From positions 186,001 through 250,000 of the forward strand of contig NZ_MZXV01000027.1 of the NCBI RefSeq assembly GCF_003253745.1: a stretch of 64,000 nucleotides of DNA, written 5' to 3'. Origin of the DNA: Mesorhizobium kowhaii. GTDB taxonomy: Bacteria > Pseudomonadota > Alphaproteobacteria > Rhizobiales > Rhizobiaceae. The notes beneath the pieces were generated by a model. That model was not told the DNA's origin. It ran no database searches and saw only the letters and a list, made by a program, of their open reading frames with translations. Below, piece after piece: positions 16,580 to 24,390 of the stretch. Position 1 is the stretch's first letter. Every line of letters begins with the position of its first letter. Position numbers and translations under genes: made by a program.

Positions 16580-18121
16580 GTGAACAGCAAGGCGGAAACA
16601 GTGCCGAATCTGCCGGCCGAAGTTGCTCGTGCGGTCAAGGACGAGGACCGGCTGGCCGTTCTGCACGGGCTGGAGGAGTTAGACACGGCGGCCGATCCGG
16701 ATTTCGACCGCATAAGCAGCCTTGCCGCCGCGGTCATGCAGGCGCCGATCGCCTTGGTGACCCTCGTCGACCACGAGCGGCAGTGGTTCAAATCCTGTGT
16801 CGGTCTGGACGAGACCGAAACCGCGACCGATATCTCCTTCTGCGCCCATGCGATTGCCGCCGGCGACGAGCCGATGGTGGTGACGGATGCCACGACGGAC
16901 CCACGCTTCAAGACTAACCCGCTGGTCACCGGCAAGCACCATGTCCGCTTCTATGCCGGCGCGCCGATGATCGTGGCAGGCGCGCGCATCGGCACGCTGT
17001 GCGTGCTCGACCGCAAGCCGCATGCCTTTCCGTCCCGCGCCAGGCTCGAGCAGTTGAAGGTGCTCGCCGGCCTCGCCGGCAGCCTGTTCACCTTGAAGGA
17101 TGCGACCCGCAGCGGCGCCATCGCCGAGGCAGCACTGGTGCGTGAGGAGAAGAGGCGCGCCATCGCGCTCGATGCGGCTTCGCTCGCCAGCTGGGCGTGG
17201 GACATCCGCACCGACATCATCGAATGCGACACCTTGCTGTCGGAGCTGTTCAACCTGCCGCGTTCGAACCGGCTGCGGGCGCGCGACATCCTCACCGCCA
17301 TCGATCCACGCGACGTCTACCAGACCGAAACCCGCTTTCGCGATGCCTTGACCGGCAGCGACGACTATTTCGGCGAATACCGGGTGAAGGGCTTTCATCC
17401 GCCGCGCTGGCTCGCCACGCGCGGCCGCGTCATCGAGCGCAACGGCGACGGTAAGCCGACCCTGATTTTCGGCGTCAACTACGACATCACCGAGCGCAAG
17501 CTTGGCGACGAGCGGCAACGGCTGCTGCTGCGTGAGCTCAACCACCGGGTCAAGAACACGCTGGCGACCGTCCAGGCGCTGGCAACGCAAACCGTGCGAC
17601 ATGCCCGCCAGCCGAGCGAATTCCTCGAAGCCTTCAGCGCCCGGCTTCAGGCCCTGGGCATCGCCCACAATCTGTTGTCCGACCGTGAGTGGCGCGGCAT
17701 CGGCATCCGTGAACTCGTCCAGATCGAAGTCAGGCCTTTCGACACGACCGAACAGCCGCGCATGACGATCTCCGGCGACGACCTGCTGCTGTCTCCCGAC
17801 CAGGCTGTGGGACTTGGCCTGATCCTGCATGAGCTGGCCAGCAATGCGCTGCAATATGGATCGCTGTCGGTGGCGCCCGGCAAGGTTGATCTCGGCTGGA
17901 AGAAGCAAGGCAGAAAGGGTGCCCGACGCCTTGTACTGACCTGGCGCGAAAGTGGCGGCCCGCAAGTCGCCCCGCCGGAGCGGCATGGCTTCGGTTCGAT
18001 CCTCATCCGCCGCAGCCTTGCCAAGGTCATTTCAAGCGAAGTGACCCATGAGTTCCGGCCGGAAGGCGTGTTTGCCGAAATATCGATGCCGCTGGAAGAT
18101 CTGTCGAGTGACAAACCATGA
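16580..18121 (+). CDS. HWE-family sensor histidine kinase with GAF and PAS domains
   Basis: A cytoplasmic kinase of about 513 residues without membrane segments. A GAF domain (about 40-185) precedes a PAS fold (about 205-310, ending GVNYDITERK) and an HWE kinase core whose phospho-acceptor His is in LRELNHRVKNTLATVQAL, followed by ALGIAHNLLSDREWRG and an ATPase domain with LILHELASNALQYG. HWE/HisKA_2 kinases are the usual donors to PhyR-type response regulators, and phyR is 3.4 kb away. I favour the GTG at 16580 over the TTG at 16568; the evidence is weak either way. The TGA stop lies within a palindromic element. Confidence 0.9.
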   Translation: MNSKAETVPNLPAEVARAVKDEDRLAVLHGLEELDTAADPDFDRISSLAAAVMQAPIALVTLVDHERQWFKSCVGLDETETATDISFCAHAIAAGDEPMVVTDATTDPRFKTNPLVTGKHHVRFYAGAPMIVAGARIGTLCVLDRKPHAFPSRARLEQLKVLAGLAGSLFTLKDATRSGAIAEAALVREEKRRAIALDAASLASWAWDIRTDIIECDTLLSELFNLPRSNRLRARDILTAIDPRDVYQTETRFRDALTGSDDYFGEYRVKGFHPPRWLATRGRVIERNGDGKPTLIFGVNYDITERKLGDERQRLLLRELNHRVKNTLATVQALATQTVRHARQPSEFLEAFSARLQALGIAHNLLSDREWRGIGIRELVQIEVRPFDTTEQPRMTISGDDLLLSPDQAVGLGLILHELASNALQYGSLSVAPGKVDLGWKKQGRKGARRLVLTWRESGGPQVAPPERHGFGSILIRRSLAKVISSEVTHEFRPEGVFAEISMPLEDLSSDKP

Positions 18122-18144
18122 TCCGGTTTTCGGAAAGATCATGG
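18116..18144. repeat. Palindromic intergenic element, CATGATC family
   Basis: CCATGATC and GATCATGG arms flank a GGTTTTCGG-containing centre. It is the same family as 27015-27066. The left arm contains the stop codon (18119-18121) of the HWE kinase. Confidence 0.8.
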
Positions 18145-18161
18145 TCAAAGAGAAAGCGGCC

Positions 18162-18620
18162 TTATTTCCGCTCGTCTTCATCCGAATCGTCTGACTTCAC
18201 GTTTTCACGGTAGATGGCGTAGGCCGCCAGCGCCACGGCCGGCCCCAGAATGACGCCGAGACCGCCTTTGCCCTTGAGCAGCGCCGGCAGCACGGCAAGC
18301 GCCGCGGCGATGCCTATCGCTTTCATGTCGGCATTGCGTCGTTGCGCCCGGCGCCGGGCGCGCGCGCCCGCGGATATCTGGTAAATCAGCAGGATCAGCC
18401 CGGCAAGCACCAGGAAACCGGCGCCAAAGCCCAGCGCGGCGGCAAGCGACCCATAGCGAGTTGCCGTCCAGATATAGGCTGCCGCGACCAGAAAGCCGAG
18501 ACCGCAGAGCGCTGCTGATATGGCGAGCCCATAGACGATTGCCGCCGTGCGCGCCCGGCGCATGGCGGCAACGGTTTCGCCCGATGCCAGACCTGAAATC
18601 AGGGATGCGAGCATTCCCAT
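18162..18620 (-). CDS. Membrane protein, YqjE/phage-holin-superfamily-like
   Basis: A 152-residue protein with about four hydrophobic segments (near 28-50, 58-80, 104-118 and 122-138) and an acidic C-terminal tail (SDDSDEDERK). The pairing with a DUF883 gene 11 bp upstream parallels the enterobacterial yqjD-yqjE pair of stress-induced membrane proteins, so I read it as the YqjE-like partner. The family call is moderate. It should be co-transcribed from the EcfG promoter ahead of the DUF883 gene. Confidence 0.72.
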   Translation of the reverse strand: MGMLASLISGLASGETVAAMRRARTAAIVYGLAISAALCGLGFLVAAAYIWTATRYGSLAAALGFGAGFLVLAGLILLIYQISAGARARRRAQRRNADMKAIGIAAALAVLPALLKGKGGLGVILGPAVALAAYAIYRENVKSDDSDEDERK

Positions 18621-18631
18621 TTGGAATGCGA

Positions 18632-18958
18632 CTAGCGACGCGCGAGAAGCGCGAAGAGGAAGCCGACGCCGGCAGCGATCGCCAGTGACGTCACCGGCTT
18701 TTCGCGCACGCTCGCCATCAACTGCGCTTCGATATCCTTGGCATTGCCGCGCAAACTATCAAAGGCTGCTTCGCCCTGTGCACGCAATTGCTCGACCCCT
18801 TCCGTGGCCGCACGGCGCGCGGTGCCGTAGCCATGCTCGCCGGTCTTGGCCAACTGCTTGGTAAGCTTGTCGATATCGGCCTTCAACTGCCTGATATCGG
18901 CTTCGAGGTCTGAATTCGACCGGCCTTCGTTTGCGGTCTTTCCTGCAGCAGTTGCCAT
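18632..18958 (-). CDS. DUF883-family (ElaB/YqjD-like) membrane-anchored protein
   Basis: A 108-residue protein with a long amphipathic, coiled-coil-prone N-terminal part (LEADIRQLKADIDKLTKQLAK) and a C-terminal membrane anchor (PVTSLAIAAGVGFLFALLARR). This is the architecture of YqjD/ElaB proteins, stress-induced inner-membrane proteins that can bind ribosomes in E. coli. AAGGAG precedes the ATG, and an exact EcfG promoter lies just upstream. Confidence 0.9.
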   Translation of the reverse strand: MATAAGKTANEGRSNSDLEADIRQLKADIDKLTKQLAKTGEHGYGTARRAATEGVEQLRAQGEAAFDSLRGNAKDIEAQLMASVREKPVTSLAIAAGVGFLFALLARR

Positions 18959-18988
18959 TGCTTAACTCCTTGTGATTGCTTGATTTCA

Positions 18989-19013
18989 AACGCGCCGCAT
19001 GTCTCAAGGTTCC
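18989..19013 (-). promoter_or_regulatory. EcfG-type promoter for the DUF883 operon
   Basis: On the minus strand: GGAAC (19013-19009), 16 nt, CGTT (18992-18989), 31 nt before the start codon at 18958. Confidence 0.85.
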
Positions 19014-19087
19014 GACATCCGGAACAAAGTACCCGAAAACGCCTGCGCGTGCACCCGATCCGCTGGCGCTGGCAAAAAGGCGCTTCG

Positions 19088-19849
19088 TCAGATCAGCGGC
19101 CGGCGCCCCTCGCCCAGCCCTTCCCAGCCGGCGAGTTGCTTGAGCCCTTCATTGTCGGTTACCTCGCAACCGCCGTCGCGCCAGACAATCAGCTTGCGAT
19201 CCATCAGCTTGCGGATCGTCTTGTTGGTATGGACCAGCGACAGGCCGAGCGTGTCGGCGATGTGCTGTTGGGTGATCGGTATCTGGACGGATTGCTTGCC
19301 GTTCAGCCCAACGACCTTGGCCCGGCTGCCGATAAAGGCGATAAGATAGGCGGCGCGCTCGATTGCGCTGCGACGCCCGAGGCTGAGCAGATTCTCGTCC
19401 AGCATGCGCTCTTCGCGCGACGCGATCCAGGTGATGTCGTAGGCCAGGCCGGGGTGATTGCGGTAGAGTTCGTGGAGATACTCGCGTTCGAAAACGCACA
19501 GCAGCATCGGCGACAAGGCCTCGACGGAATGCCGCATCTCGCCCATCACGCTACCCTGCAGGCCGATCAGATCGCCAGGCATGAGGTAGTTGAGGATCTG
19601 GCGGCGGCCGTCCCGCATCAGCTTGTAGCGGAACGCCCACCCGGAGAGCACGGTGTAGAGATGGGCGCTGTGGCTTCCCTCCACCAGGACCGTGGCGCCC
19701 TTGTCGACGGCGAGCTCGCCCTTCTTGAATTTGCTGATGAAGGCCAGTTCCTGTTTTTCAAAGTCGCGGAAAACCGGTAGCGGCCGCAACGGGCAGTTCT
19801 CGCAAGGATACTGGCGGCTGGAGAAAGCACGACCGTTCTGGCCTGACAT
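19088..19849 (-). CDS. Crp/Fnr-family transcriptional regulator
   Basis: A 253-residue regulator with an N-terminal cyclic-nucleotide-binding-type beta barrel (about 30-140) and a C-terminal winged helix (PITQQHIADTLGLSLVHTNKTIRKL). It has CENCPLRP near the N-terminus and a lone Cys in LLCVFERE, a partial echo of the FNR cluster cysteines; oxygen sensing by an Fe-S cluster is not shown. The frame is open to 19930, but GAGGAGG 8 nt before 19849 decides the start. An exact EcfG promoter precedes it, so this regulator probably extends the stress response to further targets. Confidence 0.9.
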   Translation of the reverse strand: MSGQNGRAFSSRQYPCENCPLRPLPVFRDFEKQELAFISKFKKGELAVDKGATVLVEGSHSAHLYTVLSGWAFRYKLMRDGRRQILNYLMPGDLIGLQGSVMGEMRHSVEALSPMLLCVFEREYLHELYRNHPGLAYDITWIASREERMLDENLLSLGRRSAIERAAYLIAFIGSRAKVVGLNGKQSVQIPITQQHIADTLGLSLVHTNKTIRKLMDRKLIVWRDGGCEVTDNEGLKQLAGWEGLGEGRRPLI

Positions 19850-19892
19850 TTCGACCCCTCCTCGAAAGCCCCCTCTTTGAAGGCTGCGTCCC

Positions 19893-19917
19893 AACGCGTT
19901 GCGGGGATCGAGGTTCC
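19893..19917 (-). promoter_or_regulatory. EcfG-type promoter for the Crp/Fnr regulator
   Basis: On the minus strand: GGAAC (19917-19913), 16 nt, CGTT (19896-19893), 44 nt before the start at 19849. It falls inside the frame of the longer possible ORF, which supports the shorter protein. Confidence 0.83.
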
Positions 19918-19998
19918 GGGGCGGGCACATGTCTTTTTTAAATGACAGCTTGCCAAATAGCGATCATGACTCCCCTGTGTTTCGAGGAGCCCTTGCCT

Positions 19999-20379
19999 GT
20001 GTCCCCTTTGCTCGATGGATTGCGGATTCTGGTCCTGGAGGATGAATTTCTCATCGCAATGGATGTCGAGCAGCTTTGCCGTGATCATGGCGCCGGCGAG
20101 GTGGTGATCGCCCGCGATCTGGCCGAGATCGACGATCGGCAGGTCGCCACGCACTTCGACGCCGCCATTGTCGACCTCATGCTGGGCGGCGCCTCGACAC
20201 TCGATTTCGCCTCGGGCCTGCGCGCCGCCGGCGTGCCGTTCGTGTTTGCTTCGGGCTATTCGGATCCCGATCAAATCAAGGCATCGTTTCCGGGCGTCAG
20301 GCTGGTTGGCAAGCCCTATTCGGGTGAGGACCTCATGCAAGCGGTGGCGGCGGCCTGCGGGCGGGGTTCTCCTGGTTGA
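19999..20379 (+). CDS. Single-domain response regulator (FAT GUY-like)
   Basis: A 126-residue receiver domain with no output domain. Acidic residues are in LVLEDEFLIAMD, the phospho-acceptor Asp is in AAIVDLMLGG, and the conserved Lys is in LVGKPYS. VPFVFASGYSD matches the PFxFATGY-type motif of the FAT GUY family, single-domain regulators such as SdrG that feed the general stress phosphorelay in alphaproteobacteria. The start is a GTG at 19999 with GAGGAG 9 nt upstream; ATG 19966 and TTG 19993 are in frame. I see no EcfG promoter ahead of it. Location between the Crp/Fnr gene and ecfG supports a stress-network role. Confidence 0.84.
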   Translation: MSPLLDGLRILVLEDEFLIAMDVEQLCRDHGAGEVVIARDLAEIDDRQVATHFDAAIVDLMLGGASTLDFASGLRAAGVPFVFASGYSDPDQIKASFPGVRLVGKPYSGEDLMQAVAAACGRGSPG

Positions 20380-20390
20380 GACACGATCCC

Positions 20391-20543
20391 GACTTAAGGT
20401 GTGTTGAGATTCAGGTCAGGCCGAGTCGAAAATGCTGGTTTTCGAGAACCGGAGCGGAGCGTACTTAAGTACGTGAGCACCGGAAGCGCAGAAAACCACC
20501 GTTTGCAGGCCGGCATCACCTGAATATCAACACACCTTAAGTC
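20391..20543. repeat. MITE-like palindromic element, copy 1 (153 bp)
   Basis: Perfect 17-bp terminal inverted repeats (GACTTAAGGTGTGTTGA at 20391-20407 and its complement at 20527-20543) enclose further imperfect inverted sequence and a central perfect palindrome GTACTTAAGTAC (20461-20472). It has no coding capacity. A related copy is at 31929-32069. Confidence 0.88.
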
Positions 20544-20567
20544 GCGATCGCGCCTTGCGATCGCAGG

Positions 20568-21119
20568 TCAGTTGGCCGCCGAACCCGTTACCTGGGTCGA
20601 AATCGCATCCGGACCGTACTCGTCTTCGCCGGAGATCTTCAGGATCTCCTGCAATCGCGTGCGGGCCCGGCTGACACGACTCTTGATCGTCCCGACCGCG
20701 CAACCGCAGATTTCGGCCGCCTCCTCGTAGGAGAAGCCCGACGCGCCGATGAGGATGATGGCTTCGCGCTGGTCCTCCGGCAATTGTTCAAGGGCGTCGC
20801 GAAAATCCTTCAGGTCGAGCTGGCCATGCTGGGCCGGATGAACGGCAAGCCTGGCCGTCATGATGCCGTCGCTGTCCTGCACCTCACGCCCGCGCTTTCG
20901 CATCTGCGAATAGAATTCATTGCGCAGGATGGTGAAAAGCCACGCCTTGAGATTGGTGCCGAGCTGGAAGCTCTCATGCTTGTCCCAGGCCTTGACCAGT
21001 GTTTCCTGGACGAGATCGTCCGCCTTGTCGGCATTTTGCGTCAGCGACACGGCAAAGGCGCGCAAGCTCGGGATTGCCCCAAGCAAATCGGTCTTGAAGC
21101 CTTGGGAGACCGCTGCCAT
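20568..21119 (-). CDS. ecfG: General stress ECF sigma factor EcfG
   Basis: A 183-residue ECF sigma factor. Region 2 covers about residues 15-80 (NADKADDLVQETLVKAW, LKAWLFTILRNEFYSQ) and region 4 about 105-160 (LPEDQREAIILIGASGFSYEEAAEICGCAVGTIKSRVSRAR). It directs RNA polymerase to GGAAC-N16-CGTT promoters and is held by NepR until phosphorylated PhyR releases it. It lies 3 bp downstream of nepR and is driven by the EcfG-type promoter at 21418-21442, so it controls its own synthesis. The nepR-ecfG/phyR divergent layout makes the assignment secure. Confidence 0.95.
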   Translation of the reverse strand: MAAVSQGFKTDLLGAIPSLRAFAVSLTQNADKADDLVQETLVKAWDKHESFQLGTNLKAWLFTILRNEFYSQMRKRGREVQDSDGIMTARLAVHPAQHGQLDLKDFRDALEQLPEDQREAIILIGASGFSYEEAAEICGCAVGTIKSRVSRARTRLQEILKISGEDEYGPDAISTQVTGSAAN

Positions 21120-21122
21120 GCT

Positions 21123-21317
21123 TCAGTCCTTCTTCTGTGCGGGTTCGGCCTGTTCCAGTTGACTGAGCAACTGGGCGAAGCGATCCGGCACATCGTCAGA
21201 GACCAGCTCATCGTAATATTGTTTGAGTTTGCGTCCGATTTCGGAATTCGGCCCGAGTGCGTCACCGGAACCGTTCCGGCGCCTGCCCGCGACGCCAGCC
21301 AGAATATCTTTCGTCAT
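21123..21317 (-). CDS. nepR: Anti-sigma factor NepR
   Basis: A 64-residue protein with the NepR core EIGRKLKQYYDELVSDDVPDRFAQLLSQLEQ (about residues 26-56), which forms the two helices that bind either EcfG or the sigma-like domain of PhyR. The variable N-terminus is basic and glycine-rich, as usual. It is translated directly ahead of ecfG. The partner-switch mechanism is established for this family; here it follows from gene order and sequence. Confidence 0.95.
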   Translation of the reverse strand: MTKDILAGVAGRRRNGSGDALGPNSEIGRKLKQYYDELVSDDVPDRFAQLLSQLEQAEPAQKKD

Positions 21318-21417
21318 ATCCTCATTTTGCCCTTGTATTCCCAGCGCCCAAGCCGCTCACAATATTGCCCAACACAACGCAAGCGGCACCCTTGTCTGGT
21401 TGCCCATCCCGACTTCA

Positions 21418-21442
21418 AACGCCGTCCCCGCGCATTAGTTCC
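21418..21442 (-). promoter_or_regulatory. EcfG-type promoter for nepR-ecfG
   Basis: On the minus strand: GGAAC (21442-21438), 16 nt, CGTT (21421-21418), 101 nt before nepR. Its -35 element is only 9 nt from the -35 of the phyR promoter, so the two are back to back. Confidence 0.9.
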
Positions 21443-21451
21443 ATCAAGGCC

Positions 21452-21476
21452 GGAACTTTTTCTCAAGACCCGCGTT
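21452..21476 (+). promoter_or_regulatory. EcfG-type promoter for phyR
   Basis: GGAAC (21452-21456), 16 nt, CGTT (21473-21476), 74 nt before the phyR ATG. Confidence 0.9.
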
Positions 21477-21549
21477 GTTTGACCGGGGCTTGCAATCAGC
21501 TTGACCTGCACTCTATGCACCCACGTCATTCTGAGGGAGACGTCTTACC

Positions 21550-22344
21550 ATGAGCTTATCCGCCACCATCGCACCACATCTGCCGTTCCTGCGCCGCTTC
21601 TCGCGGGCCGTTTCCGGATCGCAGGAGAGTGGCGACGCGCTGGTCGCCGCGATGCTCGAAGCCATCATCGCCGATATCGATATCTTTCCCGAGGCCTCGA
21701 GCGACCGCATCGCGCTGTACAAGGTCTTCGCCAAGCTGTTCACGTCGATCGCCATCCGCGTCCCCCAGGAACGGGCGCAATCGGCATGGGAACAGCGCGC
21801 CGCCGCCAATCTGAATGCGATTGCGCCGCGTCCCCGCCAGGCTTTCCTGCTCGTCGCCGTTGAAGGTTTCAGCGAGGACGAGGCGGCCGAGATTCTCGAT
21901 GCCGGCGACCAGGAGTTTTCAGAGCTGCTTGCCCAGGCAAGCAACGAGATATCCCGCCAGGTGGCAACGGACGTACTGATCATCGAGGACGAACCGCTGA
22001 TCGCCATGGATATAGAAGAAATGGTCGAGAGCCTCGGGCACCGCGTCGTCGGAACGGCGCGCACGCATGCCGAGGCGGTGACGATGTTCGGCAAGATGCG
22101 GCCGAAGATGGTGCTGGCCGACATCCAGCTTGCCGACGGCAGCTCGGGCATCGAGGCCGTGAACGAGATCCTGTCGTCGACATCGGTGCCGGTGATCTTC
22201 ATCACCGCCTTCCCCGAGCGTCTCCTGACCGGCGAACGCCCCGAGCCGGCCTTCCTGGTCACCAAGCCGTTCAACCCCGACATGGTCAAGGCACTGATCA
22301 GCCAGGCGCTGTTCTTCGATCGCCAGGCGAAAGCCGCCGCGTAA
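21550..22344 (+). CDS. phyR: Response regulator PhyR (sigma-factor mimic plus receiver)
   Basis: A 264-residue protein. Residues 1-130 form an ECF-sigma-like domain (regions resembling sigma2 and sigma4, e.g. RPRQAFLLVAVEGFSEDEAAEIL) and residues 138-255 a receiver domain (VLIIEDEPLIAMDIEEMVE, phospho-acceptor Asp in MVLADIQLADG, Lys in LVTKPFNPD). When phosphorylated by HWE kinases it binds NepR through the sigma-like domain and frees EcfG. It is divergent from nepR-ecfG, its own promoter is EcfG-dependent, and a clear terminator follows at 22384. Confidence 0.96.
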   Translation: MSLSATIAPHLPFLRRFSRAVSGSQESGDALVAAMLEAIIADIDIFPEASSDRIALYKVFAKLFTSIAIRVPQERAQSAWEQRAAANLNAIAPRPRQAFLLVAVEGFSEDEAAEILDAGDQEFSELLAQASNEISRQVATDVLIIEDEPLIAMDIEEMVESLGHRVVGTARTHAEAVTMFGKMRPKMVLADIQLADGSSGIEAVNEILSSTSVPVIFITAFPERLLTGERPEPAFLVTKPFNPDMVKALISQALFFDRQAKAAA

Positions 22345-22383
22345 GGATCGCAACACTTCCTGACGGCACGACACGACATCGAG

Positions 22384-22415
22384 GGCCGTCTGATGCGATG
22401 CATCAGGCGGCCTTT
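22384..22415 (+). terminator. Rho-independent terminator after phyR
   Basis: A 12-bp stem (22384-22395 with 22401-22412, one G-T pair) with a 5-nt loop is followed by TTT. It starts 39 bp after the phyR stop. Confidence 0.8.
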
Positions 22416-22501
22416 GCCATGTCGGGAACCCGTCATCAGCGAATTCCCGGCGCCACCCTGCTTAGAACGATTTGCAACCATCGTCTTTTTCGGCAAATGG
22501 T

Positions 22502-22526
22502 GGAACAATCCGCATCTACCCACGTT
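22502..22526 (+). promoter_or_regulatory. EcfG-type promoter for the DUF1328 gene
   Basis: GGAAC (22502-22506), 16 nt, CGTT (22523-22526), 30 nt before the ATG at 22556. Confidence 0.87.
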
Positions 22527-22555
22527 TTCATTACGCCATTCGAAGGAGATGGATC

Positions 22556-22720
22556 ATGCTTTACTGGGCGCTCGTATTTCTCGTCGTGGCAATCATAGCC
22601 GGCGCGCTTGGTTTCGGCGGCATCGCTGGCACGTCTGCCGGCATAGCGCAGATATTGTTTTTCATCTTTCTCGCTTTCCTGGTCATTTCGCTTCTCGCCG
22701 GCCTGTTCAAACGGGCGTGA
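22556..22720 (+). CDS. DUF1328 (UPF0391) small membrane protein
   Basis: A 54-residue, very hydrophobic protein with two membrane helices ([20 protein letters not shown] and the [20 protein letters not shown] segment) separated by GGIAGTSAG, which is the DUF1328 pattern. AAGGAG lies 7 nt before the ATG, and the upstream EcfG promoter is exact. Proteins of this family are recurrent members of stress regulons; their function is unknown. Confidence 0.92.
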   Translation: MLYWALVFLVVAIIAGALGFGGIAGTSAGIAQILFFIFLAFLVISLLAGLFKRA

Positions 22721-22855
22721 GAACCGAGCGATCATCCGAGCGAACACTGGAAGCCGCACCCCTCAAACGGTTTCCAGCCACCGCCGGGCGGTATCCTTCA
22801 ACGGACGCCGCTCGGCGGACCGCTTTTGGAGGCCGGTTTTCGGGAAATCCTCTTT

Positions 22856-22880
22856 GGAACCCATTTCACAGTGAGCCGTT
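22856..22880 (+). promoter_or_regulatory. EcfG-type promoter for the PAS-HWE kinase
   Basis: GGAAC (22856-22860), 16 nt, CGTT (22877-22880), 63 nt before the preferred GTG start at 22943. Confidence 0.85.
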
Positions 22881-22942
22881 CTGCCTGAGTTGGGTGGACA
22901 GATTGGCCGATGCGTTCCAGGACCGGAGATAGGAAAGAAGAC

Positions 22943-23941
22943 GTGCCAAGCGATGAAGTCATCGCCCTGCATCCCGCCGAAAGTGGCATGCAACTTGGTC
23001 GGGCTCTTCTCCACGCGCTGCACAATGCCGGCATTTCCGTTCTCTATCAGGATCGCGAGCTGAAAACGGTTTGGGCGCGCAACATGCGTGCGCCCTGGGT
23101 TTCCGACACCGCGGACGGCAACGGCATCCTGCCTGCGGCGCAGGTCGACCGCATCGGCGCGGCAAAGCGCGACGTCATCGCATCCGGCAATCCGCAACGC
23201 CTCGAAATCAGCGTTCCCGCTGAAGACGGTTTTCGCTGGTTTCAGGTCTGGGTCGACGCCGACCATGGCGATGGTGGCACGGTGCAAGGTGTCGTCACCA
23301 CCATGGTCGAAACGACGGATCAGAAGCGCCGTGAGCAGACCCTGACGACGCTGTTGCGCGAAGTCAGCCATCGCTCGAAGAATCTCCTGGCGATCATTCA
23401 AAGCATAGCCACCCAGACCGGGCGCTATTCCGATGGCATCGCTGATTTCCTGACGCGCTTTCGCGGCCGGCTGCAGTCGCTGGCCTCGTCCCAGGATCTG
23501 GTGACCTCCTCAAACTGGCGGGGCGCGGCACTTCGCGAACTGGTGTCGGGCCAGGTCGGTCGCAACGGGGTGGACCCGTCGCACGGCCTGCGCTTCCGCG
23601 GGGCAAATCCCTATCTCAATCCCAACGCCGCGCTGCACATCGGCCTCGCCATGCATGAACTCGCCGTCAATTCGGTCAGCTACGGCGCCCTTTCACGTGC
23701 GGACGGCTTCGTTGAAGTTACGGCCGATCTTGACACCGTTGCCGGCGGCCCCGCGCTGTCGCTGACATGGGCCGAAGCGATACCGGCGAGCGACATCGAG
23801 CACAGCCAGAAGCGTTTCGGCAGTGTCGCGCTCGAGCGGGTCGTGCCCGCCTCCCTGAACGGAACGGCGACGCTGGAGATAATGCCCGGCCGCCTCGACT
23901 ACCGCCTTGTCGTTCCGCACGGCAATTTCGAGACGGAGTGA
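22943..23941 (+). CDS. HWE/HisKA_2 sensor histidine kinase with PAS domain
   Basis: A 332-residue soluble kinase. An N-terminal PAS fold (about 15-125, with ISVLYQDRELKTVWARNM) leads into the dimerisation domain with its acceptor His in LLREVSHRSKNLLAIIQSIA. An ATPase domain follows (IGLAMHELAVNSVSYGAL). I choose the GTG at 22943 because AGGAAAG precedes it; ATG 22910 is in frame but lies only about 20 nt beyond the expected transcript start. The kinase sits just downstream of phyR and has an EcfG promoter, so it probably acts on PhyR and is part of a positive feedback loop. Confidence 0.9.
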   Translation: MPSDEVIALHPAESGMQLGRALLHALHNAGISVLYQDRELKTVWARNMRAPWVSDTADGNGILPAAQVDRIGAAKRDVIASGNPQRLEISVPAEDGFRWFQVWVDADHGDGGTVQGVVTTMVETTDQKRREQTLTTLLREVSHRSKNLLAIIQSIATQTGRYSDGIADFLTRFRGRLQSLASSQDLVTSSNWRGAALRELVSGQVGRNGVDPSHGLRFRGANPYLNPNAALHIGLAMHELAVNSVSYGALSRADGFVEVTADLDTVAGGPALSLTWAEAIPASDIEHSQKRFGSVALERVVPASLNGTATLEIMPGRLDYRLVVPHGNFETE

Positions 23942-24084
23942 GCGCCCGCGCCTTCTCCAGATCGTCCTTAACCGGCTATTCACCATAAAAGCAGATGCTG
24001 TTTTTCCCAGATACCGCTGGAACCTGCCGCACCGCCGGACATTGCCGCAGCAGGACTGCAGCATGGTGCGGGAGGAATGGCTCG

Positions 24085-24255
24085 ATGGTTGCCGGCATGA
24101 ACAGACTGGAGCAGGCCGCCCGCATTTCGATGGGCGGGTTTCAGGACCCGGAGGCGTCCGCACCACCGCCTGCTCCTCACGCCTCACTGCGCCTTGCCGC
24201 CCTGGGTCTGACCGCGGCGATTGTCGCGGTCGTCCTGTTCCAGCTGGTCTCCTGA
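24085..24255 (+). CDS. 56-aa C-terminally anchored small protein
   Basis: The reading frame (MVAGMNRLEQAARISMGGFQ at its start) has a polar, proline-containing N-terminal half and a C-terminal hydrophobic segment (about residues 34-54, RLAALGLTAAIVAVVLFQLV), so it looks tail-anchored. GGAGG lies 9 nt before the ATG. Upstream, GGAAC-N16-CATT at 24019-24043 is one base short of the EcfG consensus, so stress control is possible but unproven. I do not recognise the family. Confidence 0.62.
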   Translation: MVAGMNRLEQAARISMGGFQDPEASAPPPAPHASLRLAALGLTAAIVAVVLFQLVS

Positions 24256-24341
24256 CGTCCATCACACCCGCGCCTGCCATCGCGGCCGGCGGGGGAATTG
24301 CCCGTTGCGCCGCGTTATTTCGCCGGTCGCCCTGCGGCCCA

Positions 24342-24366
24342 GGAACTTTGGCGGCTATGGACCGTT
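24342..24366 (+). promoter_or_regulatory. EcfG-type promoter for the 108-aa gene
   Basis: GGAAC (24342-24346), 16 nt, CGTT (24363-24366), 25 nt before the ATG at 24391. Confidence 0.84.
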
Positions 24367-24390
24367 ACTGTGGCGAGAGGACATGTCGCC

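Noticed and set aside
24019..24043. EcfG-like promoter before the 56-aa gene (GGAAC-N16-CATT)
   Set aside because: The -10 lacks the conserved G; kept only as a remark under the gene, not as a promoter.
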